Shown piece after piece: positions 12,015-23,394 of a DNA stretch of 64,000 bases. The first letter of the stretch is position 1. Each line of letters opens with the position of its first letter. The stretch is taken from assembly GCA_034440635.1 (NCBI GenBank), contig JAOTON010001680.1, forward strand, positions 1,368,001 to 1,432,000, read 5' to 3'. The position numbers and the translations under genes were made by a program. Origin of the DNA: Lepas anatifera. Lineage: Eukaryota > Arthropoda > Thecostraca > Lepadidae. The notes below the pieces were generated by a model that saw only the letters and a list, made by a program, of their open reading frames with translations, was not told where the DNA came from and did not search any database.

Positions 12015-13477
12015 TTATTCACGAGCGATAAACAAGTAGTAATTCACCTTTTTGAGCAGTCTGGTAAAAGATCATGCCAGATCAATCCCTTAACACCATC
12101 AAAATCTAGCCATCACGGCAAATTCCACGGAAACCTAAGTTTGGCACCACATTTTTATTTTATGCATCAAATGATTCTCAGAGACAAAGGAAGCTCATGG
12201 AAATAAAAATTAAAGGCTCTATTCAAATTATTCCGTCGACATGACCAGGCAGATACGACTTTCTACGCACGTGGACTCAAATCATCCGTTTCTTTGACGC
12301 CTTCTTATTAAGTTACTGCAACTATTCGTCTTCAGGCCAAGTTCAGGGCGCATCAGGCAAGGGAAGAGGTGAACATGCACTGCACACTGCACAGGGTGCG
12401 CCTACGGTGCTTATCCACAATGTATGTCGCTCGTTTGTCAAGCTTAGAATCAAATACCCAAGGTTTGTTATTTCAATATTCTGAAATGTTCTCTTTCACA
12501 TCCTTGTGCCAGTTTTCAAATAAACGCTGAAGAACGCACGTTTTAACTAACTTGCTTGTTTAACCAGTATCATGACTCGTCGAGCTTTAAGACAGTAATC
12601 CCAATGGTTGAAACAAGGAATGGAATTGATAATAAAGGTATTCTGTCAACACCCAATCCCTTGCTCCATCGGAAACCATATTCAGGTCAAGGTCACGACG
12701 TCTGAGGTACAGAGAGAAGCAAACGAGCCCTGCACAACGCGCGGGGTGCGCCAACGGCGCTACTCGTGATATATTCTGGTGTAGTTTTTCGTGCTTAAAA
12801 ACAAACAGTCTGATTTTTTGATCACCTCTTTCCGAATATTTAGACATACATTTTTACCCATTTATTATTATCTTAATTGGATAAATAACGGTAGAAGAAA
12901 CTGCTGCGCGGGCAAAGAGTACAATTTCCGGACGCTATAGCTCCTAAGCCATTGCAGCTACCTACCTAAAAAGGTGACAGGCGTGTTCTGGCCTGCCGAT
13001 ATGTCCATGAACAAGGCTGGAAGAAAATAGAGCACATGAGGATGTAAATCGACCATCACGTGTTGAAATATCGTGGAATTACCCACCTATTGAATAAACG
13101 TTGCATCCAACCATTTATCGTAAATAATTGCTTCTAATAATGGCAATCATCGATTGAGAATACTATAGATATACGTATTCCCCCACCCCGCTAATACAAA
13201 AATTCGAAAATATAAAATCCGAAGAGCTAAAGACATATTCACCCTCCTTTTCAAACACTGAGATCAAGCCAATGAGGAATCAGAAGAGTCGTAAGAAAAA
13301 AACAAATCATTACATCGCCACAGTAATGGCAGCACTTTAATGCTTTTCATTCTAAATTTTTATTTTTCCTCGCCTCGTCAAAAAAATTTTATGATCCGGT
13401 TAGGAAAAACATTCCGAAGCTTTTTAACAAAGTCCCAGCCCTAGACACACGTTCTGTCCATGATGATGATTACTCAC

Positions 13478-13548
13478 TCCGACGTGGCACTGCCGTTCCG
13501 GCAGGCACCCCCATCATTACCAGGTTCCCCGTACTGGTGGCGCCGCAG
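13478..13548 (-). CDS. Candidate 71-nt exon linking the two large exons
   Basis: Read right to left, this stretch has a strong donor (GGA followed by GTGAGT) and an acceptor CTATAG with a weak pyrimidine tract. It starts in phase 0 and ends with two spare bases, GA. The large exon upstream (27860-30244) ends in phase 0, and the exon downstream (7048-7915) begins with one base, A, that needs two bases before it. This exon therefore restores the frame exactly, with GA plus A giving Glu. It would add 23 residues beginning LRRHQYGEPGND, then the Glu before RVMSPPP. Alternative acceptors just upstream run into stops. The phase fit and donor are what I see; that it is spliced this way is inference, and the acceptor is the weak point. 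Confidence 0.35.
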
Positions 13549-14126
13549 CTATAGTTTCAGTCCCTCTGAATATCTGATGGGAGCTGTCGCATAACGAAGC
13601 CCGTGGGGCAGGTGCACCAGCCAAGGTCACCCACCTGGTCAAATTCCACACATTTCAGCCAGCCCGGCGCGATGTGATATCCGCTCCGAGTTTCCTGCGG
13701 CCGGTCTCACTCCGCAAACACCTGACCCGCAGAAAACTTCCTGTTCGTGCAGGTGAAATTCCGCGGACAATGAGCCATTTTGTCCCTTCCTTCCCTTTTG
13801 AAAGGGAAGGGACAAAAACAGTCGCTGGCGTCACTTTGGCTTTGGAATGAAATTAAATCAGAGACACGTGCTCCGGTGCGAATCGACACCGCCTGATAGT
13901 TAACGACGGTTATCGACTGAACGGAATGGTGGAAAGCGAGCAGCGCGGAGGCCTGGACACTCCGGAGGGAGCAGAAGTCCAAACACTCTGTAGAGAGTTA
14001 CATCCTGCGAGGAGGGCTTCCACCTGACGCTGCGCCTTCCCTTCACACCCACCCATCCGAACCGAAATGCTATGCACGCGTCCAAACCCACACGCGGCCC
14101 ACGGCTTCCGCCCTCGTCGGCTGTCA

Positions 14127-14460
14127 CATCGGACTCAGTCAGAACAGGGCGATTCTGACTATACACACAGATCGGACTCAGCCAGAACAGGGCGATTCTG
14201 AGTATACACACAGATCGGACTCAGGCAGAACAGGGCGATTCTGACAATACACAGATCGGACTCAGCCAGAACAGGGCGATTCTGACAATACACAGATCGG
14301 ACTCAGCCAGAACAGGGCGATTCTGACAATACACAGATCGGACTCAGCCAGAACAGGGCGATTCTGAGTATACACACATTGGACTCAGCCAGAACAGGGC
14401 GATTCTAAGTATACACACATCGGAGCCAATGAGAACGAGGCGATTCTGAGTATACGAGGC
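14127..14460. repeat. 41-44-bp minisatellite
   Basis: About eight copies of a unit containing GCCAGAACAGGGCGATTCTG, spaced 41 to 44 bp apart, with variants TATACACACA and CAATACACA between cores. Confidence 0.9.
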
Positions 14461-16016
14461 GATTCCGAGGCGATTCCAGTTCCACCCGCACGCTGCATTG
14501 CGCGCAGCGCAGGCGCGATCGCAGACCAGGACCGCCGCGCAGGCGCAATCATATCTGGCCGAATCATATTTGACTCCACCAGCGGTGCCAACTTTTACCC
14601 CCCAACTTGGACAAAGTTCCTGCGCCTATGGGGCGTTACCCCTACCGCTAGCGTCAACATGGACGATTAGGGCTAAGCTGTGGGCCCGAGGTTCGAATAG
14701 TGAAGCCGAGACGAAAGCGACGCTGGAAGACCAATGACAGCGTTCAGTGGGACGTGAGGGAAAATAGGTTCCTGAGACACGTGCAAGTGGTGGGAGATGC
14801 TCGTCTAGTATGCCTTGAATTCACAAATCTTCTCCGCTTCTTTTTTATACCTAACTGGGAGCAGCTACACAGGGGTAGCACGTTTCCATACAGACCTGAT
14901 ATCTGCTTTGAATACTATCGCTTTCAGTAGTTCTACTAACAACAATTGGTCATCAAAACGTCCAATCACACTCCATCGCTTGCTTGCTTTTCCCTCGTAA
15001 CTTCCTAAGCCACCTAATCAATCTCTCAGTTTGGTCATATAAGCTGTGCTCGTCTCTCCAGAAGGTGGAAGAGGACTGCACTGAATGAAAGGCTCACGGG
15101 CGGGCTTACTTTCAAATACTCAGGAAGTCTGCGTTTCAGATCACTATGTTGATGTCCGGGGCTTCTCTTGATAACCGCGTGAGCGTGTGACATCGGCTCC
15201 GGGGGGCAGTCTCGAATGCTGGCAATATATACGGTAAGTGTTGTCTTCATCCCGAAGTCAGATCTACACCCTGCTTTATCGCTTTGATAGTTTCTATATA
15301 TGCCCGTATTTGGGATAAGTCTGACGCGAAGGTCTCCGATGAGCACACGTATTATATCTGTGAATATTAGGTTCATGTTAACATCACCAGACGCTTATAT
15401 GTAAAGCAAAAACAGAGTAAGAACATCGAACGAGTAGAAAGGCTGCTCCGACCAAGTCTAATCCTTAGGTAATCCTGATTTGATTGGGGAGAAGTTAGCA
15501 TGTGCCCAAAAATGACTAGAAACGTTTCGAATATAACCAACAGGGTTTCGGAGCCGGTCCACTTTGGGGACCCCGGAAAACATGGTCGGTGTGAGAGGTT
15601 ATGTTGCCATTACGTGGACCATGCTCCCTAGAAGCCAAAAAGATAAATGGCAGCAGTCCAGACTCCGGCTTGGAAACCTTGCTTGTAACCTCTGCGCTAT
15701 CTTGCTCCTGCATAAACACACCAGCCTGGACTCAAAGCTGGCCCGCGTTACCATATAGTCCTGGGAGTTAAGGGTCTAGTGTCCACTCCGACCCTAACCA
15801 CCTGGCGAGTATCATACATCACCACGTCCAACAAGGAGGCCACTGCCGCGCCTGTGACGTTCTTGCCCTGGAACCAGTGCCAAAAGCGGCGGCGGGCTTA
15901 TCTCACCCCAGCATCGCCAGCGGCGGCAGCAGTAGCGGCGGCACGTAGCCGGGGGGGGTGCTGTCAGAACGCAGCGGGAGGGGTCGCCGCTACCTCCAGC
16001 CGAGCTGACGCTCCCG

Positions 16017-16285
16017 GGGGCCGCGGCCCGACCGGCATCCAGTCGCCTCAGAGGGCGAGCCCGACCGGCGTCCAGTCGCCTCAGAGGGCGATCCCGGCCG
16101 GCGTCCAGTCGCCTCAGAGGGCGAGCCCGACCGGCGTCCAGTCGCCTCAGAGGGCGAGCCCGACCGGCGTCCAGTCGCCTCAGAGGGCGAGCCCGACCAG
16201 CGTCCAGTCGCCTTAGAGGGTGAGCCCGGCCGGCGTCCAGTCGCCTCAGCGGGCGAGCCCGGCCGGCGTCCAGTCGTCTCAGAGC
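16017..16285. repeat. 33-bp GC-rich minisatellite
   Basis: About eight copies of a 33-bp unit including GACCGGCGTCCAGTCGCCTC. The 33-bp period leaves frames open on both strands, producing apparent proteins of up to about 190 codons that I do not accept as genes. Confidence 0.95.
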
Positions 16286-17769
16286 ACGCACCACTCGGGC
16301 TTTCCACCGCTTCAATACAAGACAATGCAAAAGGTGCAGGATAGGCTGGAGCAGTGAAATTCTCACCTTCACAGGTGTTCAGAAGAAATATTTCAACACC
16401 CCATCGCCACACGAGCACACTTAGATTGTGCGACAGAGGGGCATCGGCACCGGCGGCTACAAGCAACACTGTTTTGAAACACACCGCCGGGAGAATAGAG
16501 CTCGGTTTCGGACCTGGGTAAGCACGTCCGGGGCCCTGTCGTCGTCCAGCTCTGAGGCACACTGAGTCGGACCGTGCCGTCGCACCGCAGTGTCAACCAC
16601 CGTAATGAAACCACGCCCCACGCACGCACCGGCTCTGTTGACACGGCAGCAGGCCCGACTGCAGGCAGGCGAAGCGCTCCGTCCCGTGACACAGCTGTAC
16701 AGAACACCACTACTGCGTACCTACAGACACTGACCACCCGGGCCTCTAATTAGACCGGGCAGGCTTTAGACGCCACTCTCCCACGCGTCGGATGTCCTTC
16801 ATCCCACGCATAACGTGCTGATACGACTACGAGATCGGCTTTGACTAAAGCAAGCAAAGAGATGCGACATTGATCACTGGCGGATCCAAGTGCGCGACGG
16901 GTCTTATCTCACTTACTGCACCTAGTGGTCGGCTTCTGACCACTTTTCTTTTTATGATTAGCAGAACCTTTTTTAACTCCAGTAAGAAGAAAATAATCTC
17001 ATTGTTGATCCATTTGCTGCGCATATTCTAAGCACCACGGGCGCAAAAAAACTTATTGATTGATGCTACAAAAAAAACTTTGCAAATCACACCCACAAAT
17101 GGGCAGAAAAATGCAATACCGTACACCGGAACGTTAATGACATCGCTAGTTATTCTGCATAACGGACAATCCGCTACAAAAGCCTAGCGAGAATCCAAGT
17201 TACAAATGTTCTCCTTCAAATGATAGGTGTAGAAGAAAAAAGCATTTGCAAGAGATGTTGTGAAAATGAAGAGCTTAGCGGACCAATTTGGGAGTTGCCA
17301 CATTGTAAGATGCTTTTGAAAGAGTTCCTATTAAGATGGTTCAAATAGCCGTAATGAGATGTGAGACCTATTTACATACAGAACGGCAAGTTATTCTTGG
17401 CTTAGGGGAAACGAGCTTTGTAAAACACGGGATTATTGTTGTTAAGTGTTGTTTTGAGGTCGAGAGAGCTCAATGTTGGTAACGTGGTAAGGATTCTAAG
17501 GAGTGGTTAAATGTCGGATGAGATTGCTGCAAACAGAGAAAACACTAGCATTAGGGGACGTGCCAAAAGTGAAAGGCTGACCGCGGAGGGTCATCCAACT
17601 GCTTTGGAGTGAGGTGGATGAGACCCAATGTATTTGATATGTGTTAGTGTTTTGTCTGCAATGCGGCATGCGTGCCGTGAGTTTGTCATGTGTACGCACA
17701 CTTTTCCTGTAATATAAGGAAGTGTAAAAACACGAGAGTAATCGAAGTTCTTATTCTAAAAATGGTATA

Positions 17770-17898
17770 ATAATAATAATAATTTTTGGGGCTTATCGAC
17801 GCACCAACTGCCAGGGTCATATGGCGTCGCCAACTCTTTCCCTGTTGGAAGGGTTTCTCGGGAGCCAGCTTGCTCCTTGTTCAGGGAAGCCGCCGGGC
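17770..17898 (-). mobile_element. tRNA-derived SINE, 5'-truncated copy
   Basis: Reverse-complement homologue of the SINE at 30496-30677, from its (ATT)n tail (17770) to about the start of the body. The tRNA-like head is missing. It is bounded by a perfect 10-bp direct repeat, AAATGGTATA, at 17760-17769 and 17899-17908. This is the target-site duplication expected of LINE-mobilised insertion with 5' truncation. Confidence 0.85.
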
Positions 17899-18235
17899 AA
17901 ATGGTATATCTACCTCCAACTAAAACAGTTATCAGTACTACCTCCCATACAACCCTATCCAGATAAATCCATCGGCTCCTCCTAACGGCGCTGACCCGGC
18001 CGCTCCCCCGCGTCTCCGCCCTGGCTCCGCCACTGGCGCCAGGGAGAACGTGTAGACAGATGCGCGGCGATTGGGCTCACGAGTGTAAACAGGGCGCCGC
18101 TGATACTGATGCCGTGTGACGGTTCATGGCGTATCGACGTCAGCCGTGACCTATCAGCACTCGCAGTTCACGTCCTCGCTGCACGGCAGGGCGGGCGGCG
18201 TGGAGCGCAGGGTCAGTCGACTGCAAGGTCAGGGA

Positions 18236-18965
18236 GCGCCTACCCGGGAGATCCCTGCACAGCCAGCCGACTATAGTCAGGGATCGCCTATCCGAGAGAT
18301 CCCTGCACAACCAGCTGACTATAATCAGAGAGCGCCTACCCGGGAGATCCTTGCAAAATCAGCTGACTATAGTCAGGGATCGCCTATCCGGGAGATCCCT
18401 GCACAACCAGCTGACTATAATCAGAGAGCGCCTATCCGGGAGATCCCTGCACAGCCAGCCGACTATAGTCAGGGGTCGCCTATCCGGGAGATTCCTGCAC
18501 AACCAGCTGACTATAATCAGAGAGCGCCTATCCGGGAGATCCCTGGACAGCCAGCCGACTATAGTCAGGGATCGCCTATCCGGGAGATCCCTGCACAGCC
18601 AGCCGACTATAGTCAGGGGTCGCCTATCCGGGAGATTCCTGCACAACCAGCTGACTATAATCAGAGAGCGCCTATCCGGGAGATCCCTGCACAGCCAGCC
18701 GACCATAGTCAGGGGTCGCCTATCCGGGAGATCCCTGCACAACCAGCTGACTATAATCAGAGAGCGCCTATCCGGGAGATCCCTGGACAGCCAGCCGACT
18801 ATAGTCAGGGATCGCCTATCCGGGAGATCCCTGCACAGCCAGCCGACTATAATCAGGGATCGCCTATCCGGGAGATCCCTGCACAACCAGCTGACTATAA
18901 TCAGAGAGCGCCTATCCGGGAGATCCCTGCACAGCCAACCGACTATAGTGAGGGGTCGCCTACCG
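18236..18965. repeat. 48-bp minisatellite with dimeric higher-order pattern
   Basis: About fifteen copies of a 48-bp unit containing CGGGAGATCCCTGCACA. Two unit types tend to alternate, one with AGTCAGGGATCG and the other with AATCAGAGAGCG. Plus-strand translation gives 16-residue repeats of the form REIPAQPADYSQGSPI and REIPAQPADYNQRAPI inside a 312-codon frame (18116-19054). Another plus frame and a minus frame are also open, as expected for a period divisible by three, so coding is not demonstrated. Confidence 0.95.
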
Positions 18966-19065
18966 GGGGGAGATCTCGGCACTGTTGGAAACTGAACTGG
19001 ATTGAATTTGGGGTACAATTCCTGGAACCCAAGCGGACTGACAGGAATTTCTGAAGACTTCAGAT

Positions 19066-19206
19066 ATGGACGTCAACATCATTGACAGCGGACCGGAGAG
19101 GAAGAGGACATCCAGTAAGCTCGATGCCGAGGGCACCGCAGCTGTTCTTAGTGAGTGGGGGAAGACGCGATTTTCAATTGCTCCCACTTCCCTGTATGCA
19201 GAGTGA
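19066..19206 (+). CDS. Possible short coding exon or small ORF, 46 codons
   Basis: An ATG frame just past the 48-bp array, reading MDVNIIDSGPERKR at its start and ending SLYAE before a stop. The codon run is open upstream to a possible acceptor GACTGACAG at 19044, and contains a good donor-like GTGAGT at 19151. It could therefore be an exon of 19045-19150 on the strand opposite to the main gene. The composition is protein-like, but I recognise no family. No partner exon was identified. Confidence 0.15.
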   Translation: MDVNIIDSGPERKRTSSKLDAEGTAAVLSEWGKTRFSIAPTSLYAE

Positions 19207-19520
19207 ACTGGATAGGATAGGCCAACGTCTTTATTACATTACTTTATTACTTTATCATTTAGTGCATATTTGGCTTGATAAAAAGTTCGAATGAAGACAC
19301 AATAGTCCTTGACACGCGCAGTTGAGAGGGGTCTGGCGTCAACGCGCAGTGCGCGGGGTCCTAATGTGTCCCCCCGCCGAGATCTCACAAACCAAGAGGA
19401 TTCGAAAAAAACATTTGAGAGTGTGTGGAGGCCATAGAGATCGACATAACAGTCATTTTCCATCGACCTAGGTCAACATCTTCAAGGTCAAACAAGGTCG
19501 TAAATGTCAAATCTGGGCCG

Positions 19521-20590
19521 TAGGGGAGAATGGGGTCAATTGTAACAATTTTCACGTTTCTGGTTTTGGAGAAATATTGCTTTGAGTTAGAGCACTTATA
19601 ATTATATTTTCATGAACTTTGAAGATTTTTGAAGGTGACAGACGTAGCAAGATTTAAAAGTAAAAACAATTAGGGGTCAAAATTTCACTTCTAAAAATTT
19701 ACTCCAGCTGTTACAATTGACCCCACGTGAGGGGCAATTGTAACAGCACCGGGGGTCAATTGTACCATGTTAAAGCCGTATGAATTTCGGCGATTTATTT
19801 GTATCATAAAAACATCATAATGCAAACACTTCTGCATCTTTGGCCTGCTACACTCAGGCGTCGGCATGTAGGTACTTAGTCTAATACACAGTTTTCACAG
19901 ATGTATCCCTGATACCTCTCAACGGCAGTGCAAATGTAAAAAATTTATTTATAATTTCACTGAAATCTCGTTAATTTTTCAATATAAGAGATATTATATA
20001 GGCAGCCCACATCGCCACTTTTCCGAAACATATACCAGCCTATGAACAAACATATCATTGGAAAGCAATGTGATTATCATAAATAGTAGCGCACCCAGGG
20101 TGCAACGGGCCAGCACTCCACCCACCCCTCCCACTGTTAGATGGGGGTCAAACAGAGCAATTTCCCCAAATTGCCCGATTTTGGTCGATTTTCTTCAAAA
20201 TCCCTTTTCCAGATTTTAGGCCACTTTGCCCCCCCAACGGTCAGCATGGATCCAGGCCCGCCCCTCCCCTCAACGTGTCAAGTGCCTCCTCTGAAAAACA
20301 GTTGACACTAGGTCTGCGAAGCAAAAAGTTCATCGTTCCCCCTCCCCCACCAGGATATGAAGATTGACCCCTTTGGTGAACAAGTGCGCCCCCTTCATCG
20401 GCCTGACGTCTCCTTGTCAGACCCCCTCCCACGAACATCCTGGGTGCGCGCCTGATCATAAAATCACTAACCTAGCTACTGCATTTGTGCAGTAGAAGCA
20501 GGTTTAATACGTCGTAAGGCCATAGGGGTCAATTACAACATTGTTACATTTGACCCCAAAAGAAATGTTACAATTGTCCCCATCGCAACG
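19521..20590. mobile_element. Repeat element D bounded by GGGGTCAATTGTAACA words
   Basis: The left boundary carries GGGGTCAATTGTAACA near 19534 and the right boundary carries TGTTACAATTGTCCCC near 20567 in inverted orientation, about 1.05 kb apart. Further internal copies occur. One is a near-perfect hairpin: TGTTACAATTGACCCC (19709-19724), a 6-base spacer, then GGGGCAATTGTAACA (19731-19745). The arrangement suggests a MITE or two nested MITEs. No transposase frame was seen, and no clear target duplication was found. Confidence 0.55.
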
Positions 20591-21511
20591 CGCAACGTTT
20601 TAAACCAAATTGCCCGTAAACGAGCTGGCCTAGGCGACAGATTCTGTGCTCATTTTGTAGCTAATTAAATACTCTTTATGCACTGAAACTGTGTCCGCTG
20701 TACCTTATCATACCCATCAATAATACAATCTACTAAGTGGAGGAAGGTCATAGTTGGAAGGTTCGAAACAGTGCCCTCTGTAATATTCAGGTCGAGGTCA
20801 TTCAGGGTCACTGATCTATGGCGTAACAAAATTACATATTTCCAATAATGTACAATATTGCTAGCAATATCGAAAGTTTTGGGCGCCAAATCAGAGGTTG
20901 AACGTGACAAAAGACTTTTGACCTTGAACTTGACCTTTTTGGCTCTTTCTCACTCTCTCCTTCTATCCCTGGCCTCTCCGAGCCGTATCCTTGAGAAGGG
21001 GATGGTGACGTCTACTATCCATTGTCCTTTTGGTGCGGAAACAAACACAACTCCGTCGCCGCCACGACTGGTTCCAACCCCGTGTTTATTATCATTTGCG
21101 ACCCGGGTCACGTGACACCCTTGCCCCTGTCAGCACTGGTGCAGGAACCGTTACGGGGCCACACCCCAGCGCCGGCAGTAAAAGAACAGATAATTAGCCG
21201 GGAGGTAGTCAGGTATGAATCCAATTAGGTGTATATAGCAAGCCAAACATTCTATGGCCTCGATATGAAACAAAGCGCTCACTAATTCGATGATATAGCC
21301 ATTCGTTAGCGAGCCGATACATGACTAGAGGATTTAAGTAAGCTAAATATAATTTCCGGTAACAGGTTATGGCCTGATTTTTCATCGTTTTTAAGGGATA
21401 TCGCAAAATGCATGTCTTGCGATACATATGTTTTATTCAGGGATTGTAAGGACCTTCTGCCCTGAATATCTCAAAATTCAAGGGTATGAAGATGGGAAGA
21501 CCGTTAAAGGG

Positions 21512-21546
21512 GAAAGGAGAGAGGAGAGAGAGAGAAAGAGAGAAAG

Positions 21547-21603
<57 letters not shown>

Positions 21604-21633
21604 TAGAGATAAATAGAGAGAGAGGGGGGAGAG

Positions 21634-21673
<40 letters not shown>

Positions 21674-21678
21674 AAGAG
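21512..21678. repeat. (GA)n microsatellite
   Basis: A purine tract of GA repeats with GGGGAGA interruptions. It generates Ser-Leu dipeptide frames on the minus strand that are not genes. Confidence 0.95.
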
Positions 21679-22191
21679 ATAGAATTGGGGTCGATTTCCA
21701 CAAAACAAATTTGAGTCTGTCTTTTAGGTAGCAGCTAGAAAGTCGATATCTCGACACAGGAACGGATGCGGGTGAGGAGGAGGCAGTCTTCCCTAGGTCT
21801 GTTGAGACGCCCCCGTCCGAGTTGTGCACCGAAGGCGCCCTAAGTTAACAACCAAACACCTTAATCTACCGAAAAGAGGCGCACAGCTTCCCGGCGTCCA
21901 CCTCTTTCACTGAGGTCACCCTTCCATTGCCAGACTTTAGAGGCGGGCAAAGGTGTAATGAAGGTGCACCTTCATTAGCACCTTCAAAACACAAAGGTGT
22001 ACGCCTTATAAATAGTCCTTAAGCAGGTAAGTTCCATTGCCAGCTGTTCAGTCGCAGTTGACGGTATGGGTCCCACTGGAAAAATTGGATTCGCACTTTC
22101 TAATAGCACCTTCAAAACACTCGACACCAAACACCTTAAATCGCCGTTGGGGAGGTTTCTTCGGTAATGACCAAATGATGTCCCCAAGCGC

Positions 22192-22409
22192 ATAGGCGGT
22201 TCCAGAGGGTAAAGGGAAGTACCTGCCCTCCCGATCAAGCTTCGGCGCCCCTAATAGGCCGATGGCGTCCTCAGAAATGTCGCTCCCCGCAGGATGCGAG
22301 TGACGGCGCCCCTGCGACAGGATTTGGCGCCCACCTGATTGATTTACCCCCAAAGTGACACCCTCTTCCCAGGTGCACACCCCGATTGGTAATCCTGAAT
22401 TCGCCCATG
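22192..22409 (+). mobile_element. MITE C, copy 1 (degenerate)
   Basis: Begins ATAGGCGG and ends CGCCCAT. It shares the internal order seen in the copy at 62.6 kb: GGCGCCCC, then AAATGTCGCT, then CAGGATGCGA, GGCGCCCACCTGAT, and GATTGGTAATCCTGA. Strongly diverged, and no target duplication was recognised. Confidence 0.65.
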
Positions 22410-22491
22410 TACAAGCTTTATATAGTGCCCCCTCCCTTGGAGGTGTAATGCATGATCCATCAATGCCTAAATATTAATCTAAAGAACAATT

Positions 22492-22893
22492 CCCATTGCA
22501 TGTGCCATCCCGATCAACTCGCACGTTGCTTCTTTTCGCTGAGCGCCGCGGTCGTGTCAGCACCGTCAATAACGGCTTCCCTCAGCGTATACCGAGGGAG
22601 TTAAATGCATTTCTGCGGCGGGGAAAATCAGATTTTTTCAACGATTCTTTTATCGATTTTAAGAAACATGTTCTTGCATATATTCGCCTTGTTTAGCTTT
22701 TATTAACGTCATTTTTACCATTGGTTTTATCATCAGCTGCATCTTTCTCATCACTCACATTTTGATGTTTTTACCGCTTTTTACATGAGTGTCTCTCATC
22801 TGTGTACATAGTTTTCCTTTTACTTACATCGACTCCGCCTGTTTTGGATCATTTTCTGTTGGCGATTTACTTGAATAAATAAATAAATAAGAA
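22492..22893 (+). mobile_element. 5'-truncated LINE, 3' end with (AATA)n tail
   Basis: A short C-terminal reverse-transcriptase-like frame is followed by a ~180-bp AT-rich 3' untranslated region and ends in AATAAATAAATAAATAA (22875-22891). A non-LTR element with a simple-repeat tail, as in CR1- or Jockey-like groups, fits this architecture. The clade cannot be fixed by eye. Confidence 0.6.
22496..22696 (+). pseudogene. Reverse-transcriptase C-terminal fragment of a LINE
   Basis: A 66-codon frame ending IDFKKHVLAYIRLV before a stop. The pattern of Arg-rich start, a central IPRELNAF and a terminal FKKHV...Y resembles the last segment of many non-LTR retrotransposon polymerases, which end in a conserved FKxxL-type motif. 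The catalytic reverse-transcriptase domain is absent, so this is a dead fragment. The assignment rests on end-pattern and context (simple-repeat tail), not on a catalytic motif. Confidence 0.4.
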
Positions 22894-23226
22894 CTCGTTT
22901 TTCTTATTTGAGTTTGAGCATTCCTACACTGAACAACTGTGCTCGCTGTGTATCTGTGCGCCTCTCCGTTCGCTGCTGGCGTCTCATGACGTCATAATTA
23001 TGCGTCTGACGACCTTGGTGGGAGGCGCGCGCTCCCAAAAAGGCGCGACCGGGTCACGTGACGGCGCGCCGGCGCGAACAGCCGGATCTGCACGACTGAC
23101 GTCCGCCCGGTCAGGTGGCAGCGCAGGAAAACCGCTGGAGAAACTCGGTGCGAAAATAATAAAACTGTTGCTCCTGCAAATGAGACTCGCGCCCTAAGAA
23201 TGGCATTGAATATTTCTGCAAACGTT

Positions 23227-23394
23227 TGATAATACTTGTCGGGGTCTGACGCACTAACTACCAAGGTTATACAGCGTCACTCTGACCCTGCTGGAAGGGA
23301 TCTGGGGGATCAGCTTCAGAGGCTCCGCCGGGATCCGAACCTGGGGCCTGCGGCTCAAGAGACTCATGTTTTCCACTAAACGACCCATGCTCTC
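23227..23394 (-). mobile_element. tRNA-derived SINE, near full length
   Basis: Reverse-complement relative of the SINE at 30496-30677. On the minus strand a tRNA-like head carries TTTAGTGG (A-box-like) and GGTTCGGATCC (B-box-like), followed by the shared body to a short AT tail. It is flanked by CAAACGTT at 23219-23226 and 23395-23402, a possible 8-bp target duplication. Confidence 0.75.

Larger units (their letters stand above)
7916..13477 (-). other. Intron of the minus-strand gene
   Basis: Lies between the candidate exon at 13478-13548 and the exon at 7048-7915. It contains a GC- and CpG-rich patch (about 8.63-8.86 kb) with a plus-strand TATAAA at 8781, an open frame at 9270-9605, a poly(T) tract near 11.98-12.01 kb and unassigned sequence. 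Around 11.5 kb a GGGTGCCCGGGCACCCCC word resembles the end of repeat family E. Confidence 0.4.

Noticed and set aside
14690..14700. GGTTCGAAT word suggesting a tRNA B box
   Set aside because: No A box at the correct distance and no cloverleaf could be drawn.
15812..16562. Open frames of 145-190 codons
   Set aside because: Array-derived from the 33-bp repeat; flanking parts are not protein-like and have no splice signals.
21428..21829. Arg/Glu and Ser/Leu frames of up to 130 codons
   Set aside because: They are produced by the (GA)n tract. The non-repetitive N-terminal part on the minus strand lacks a donor site.
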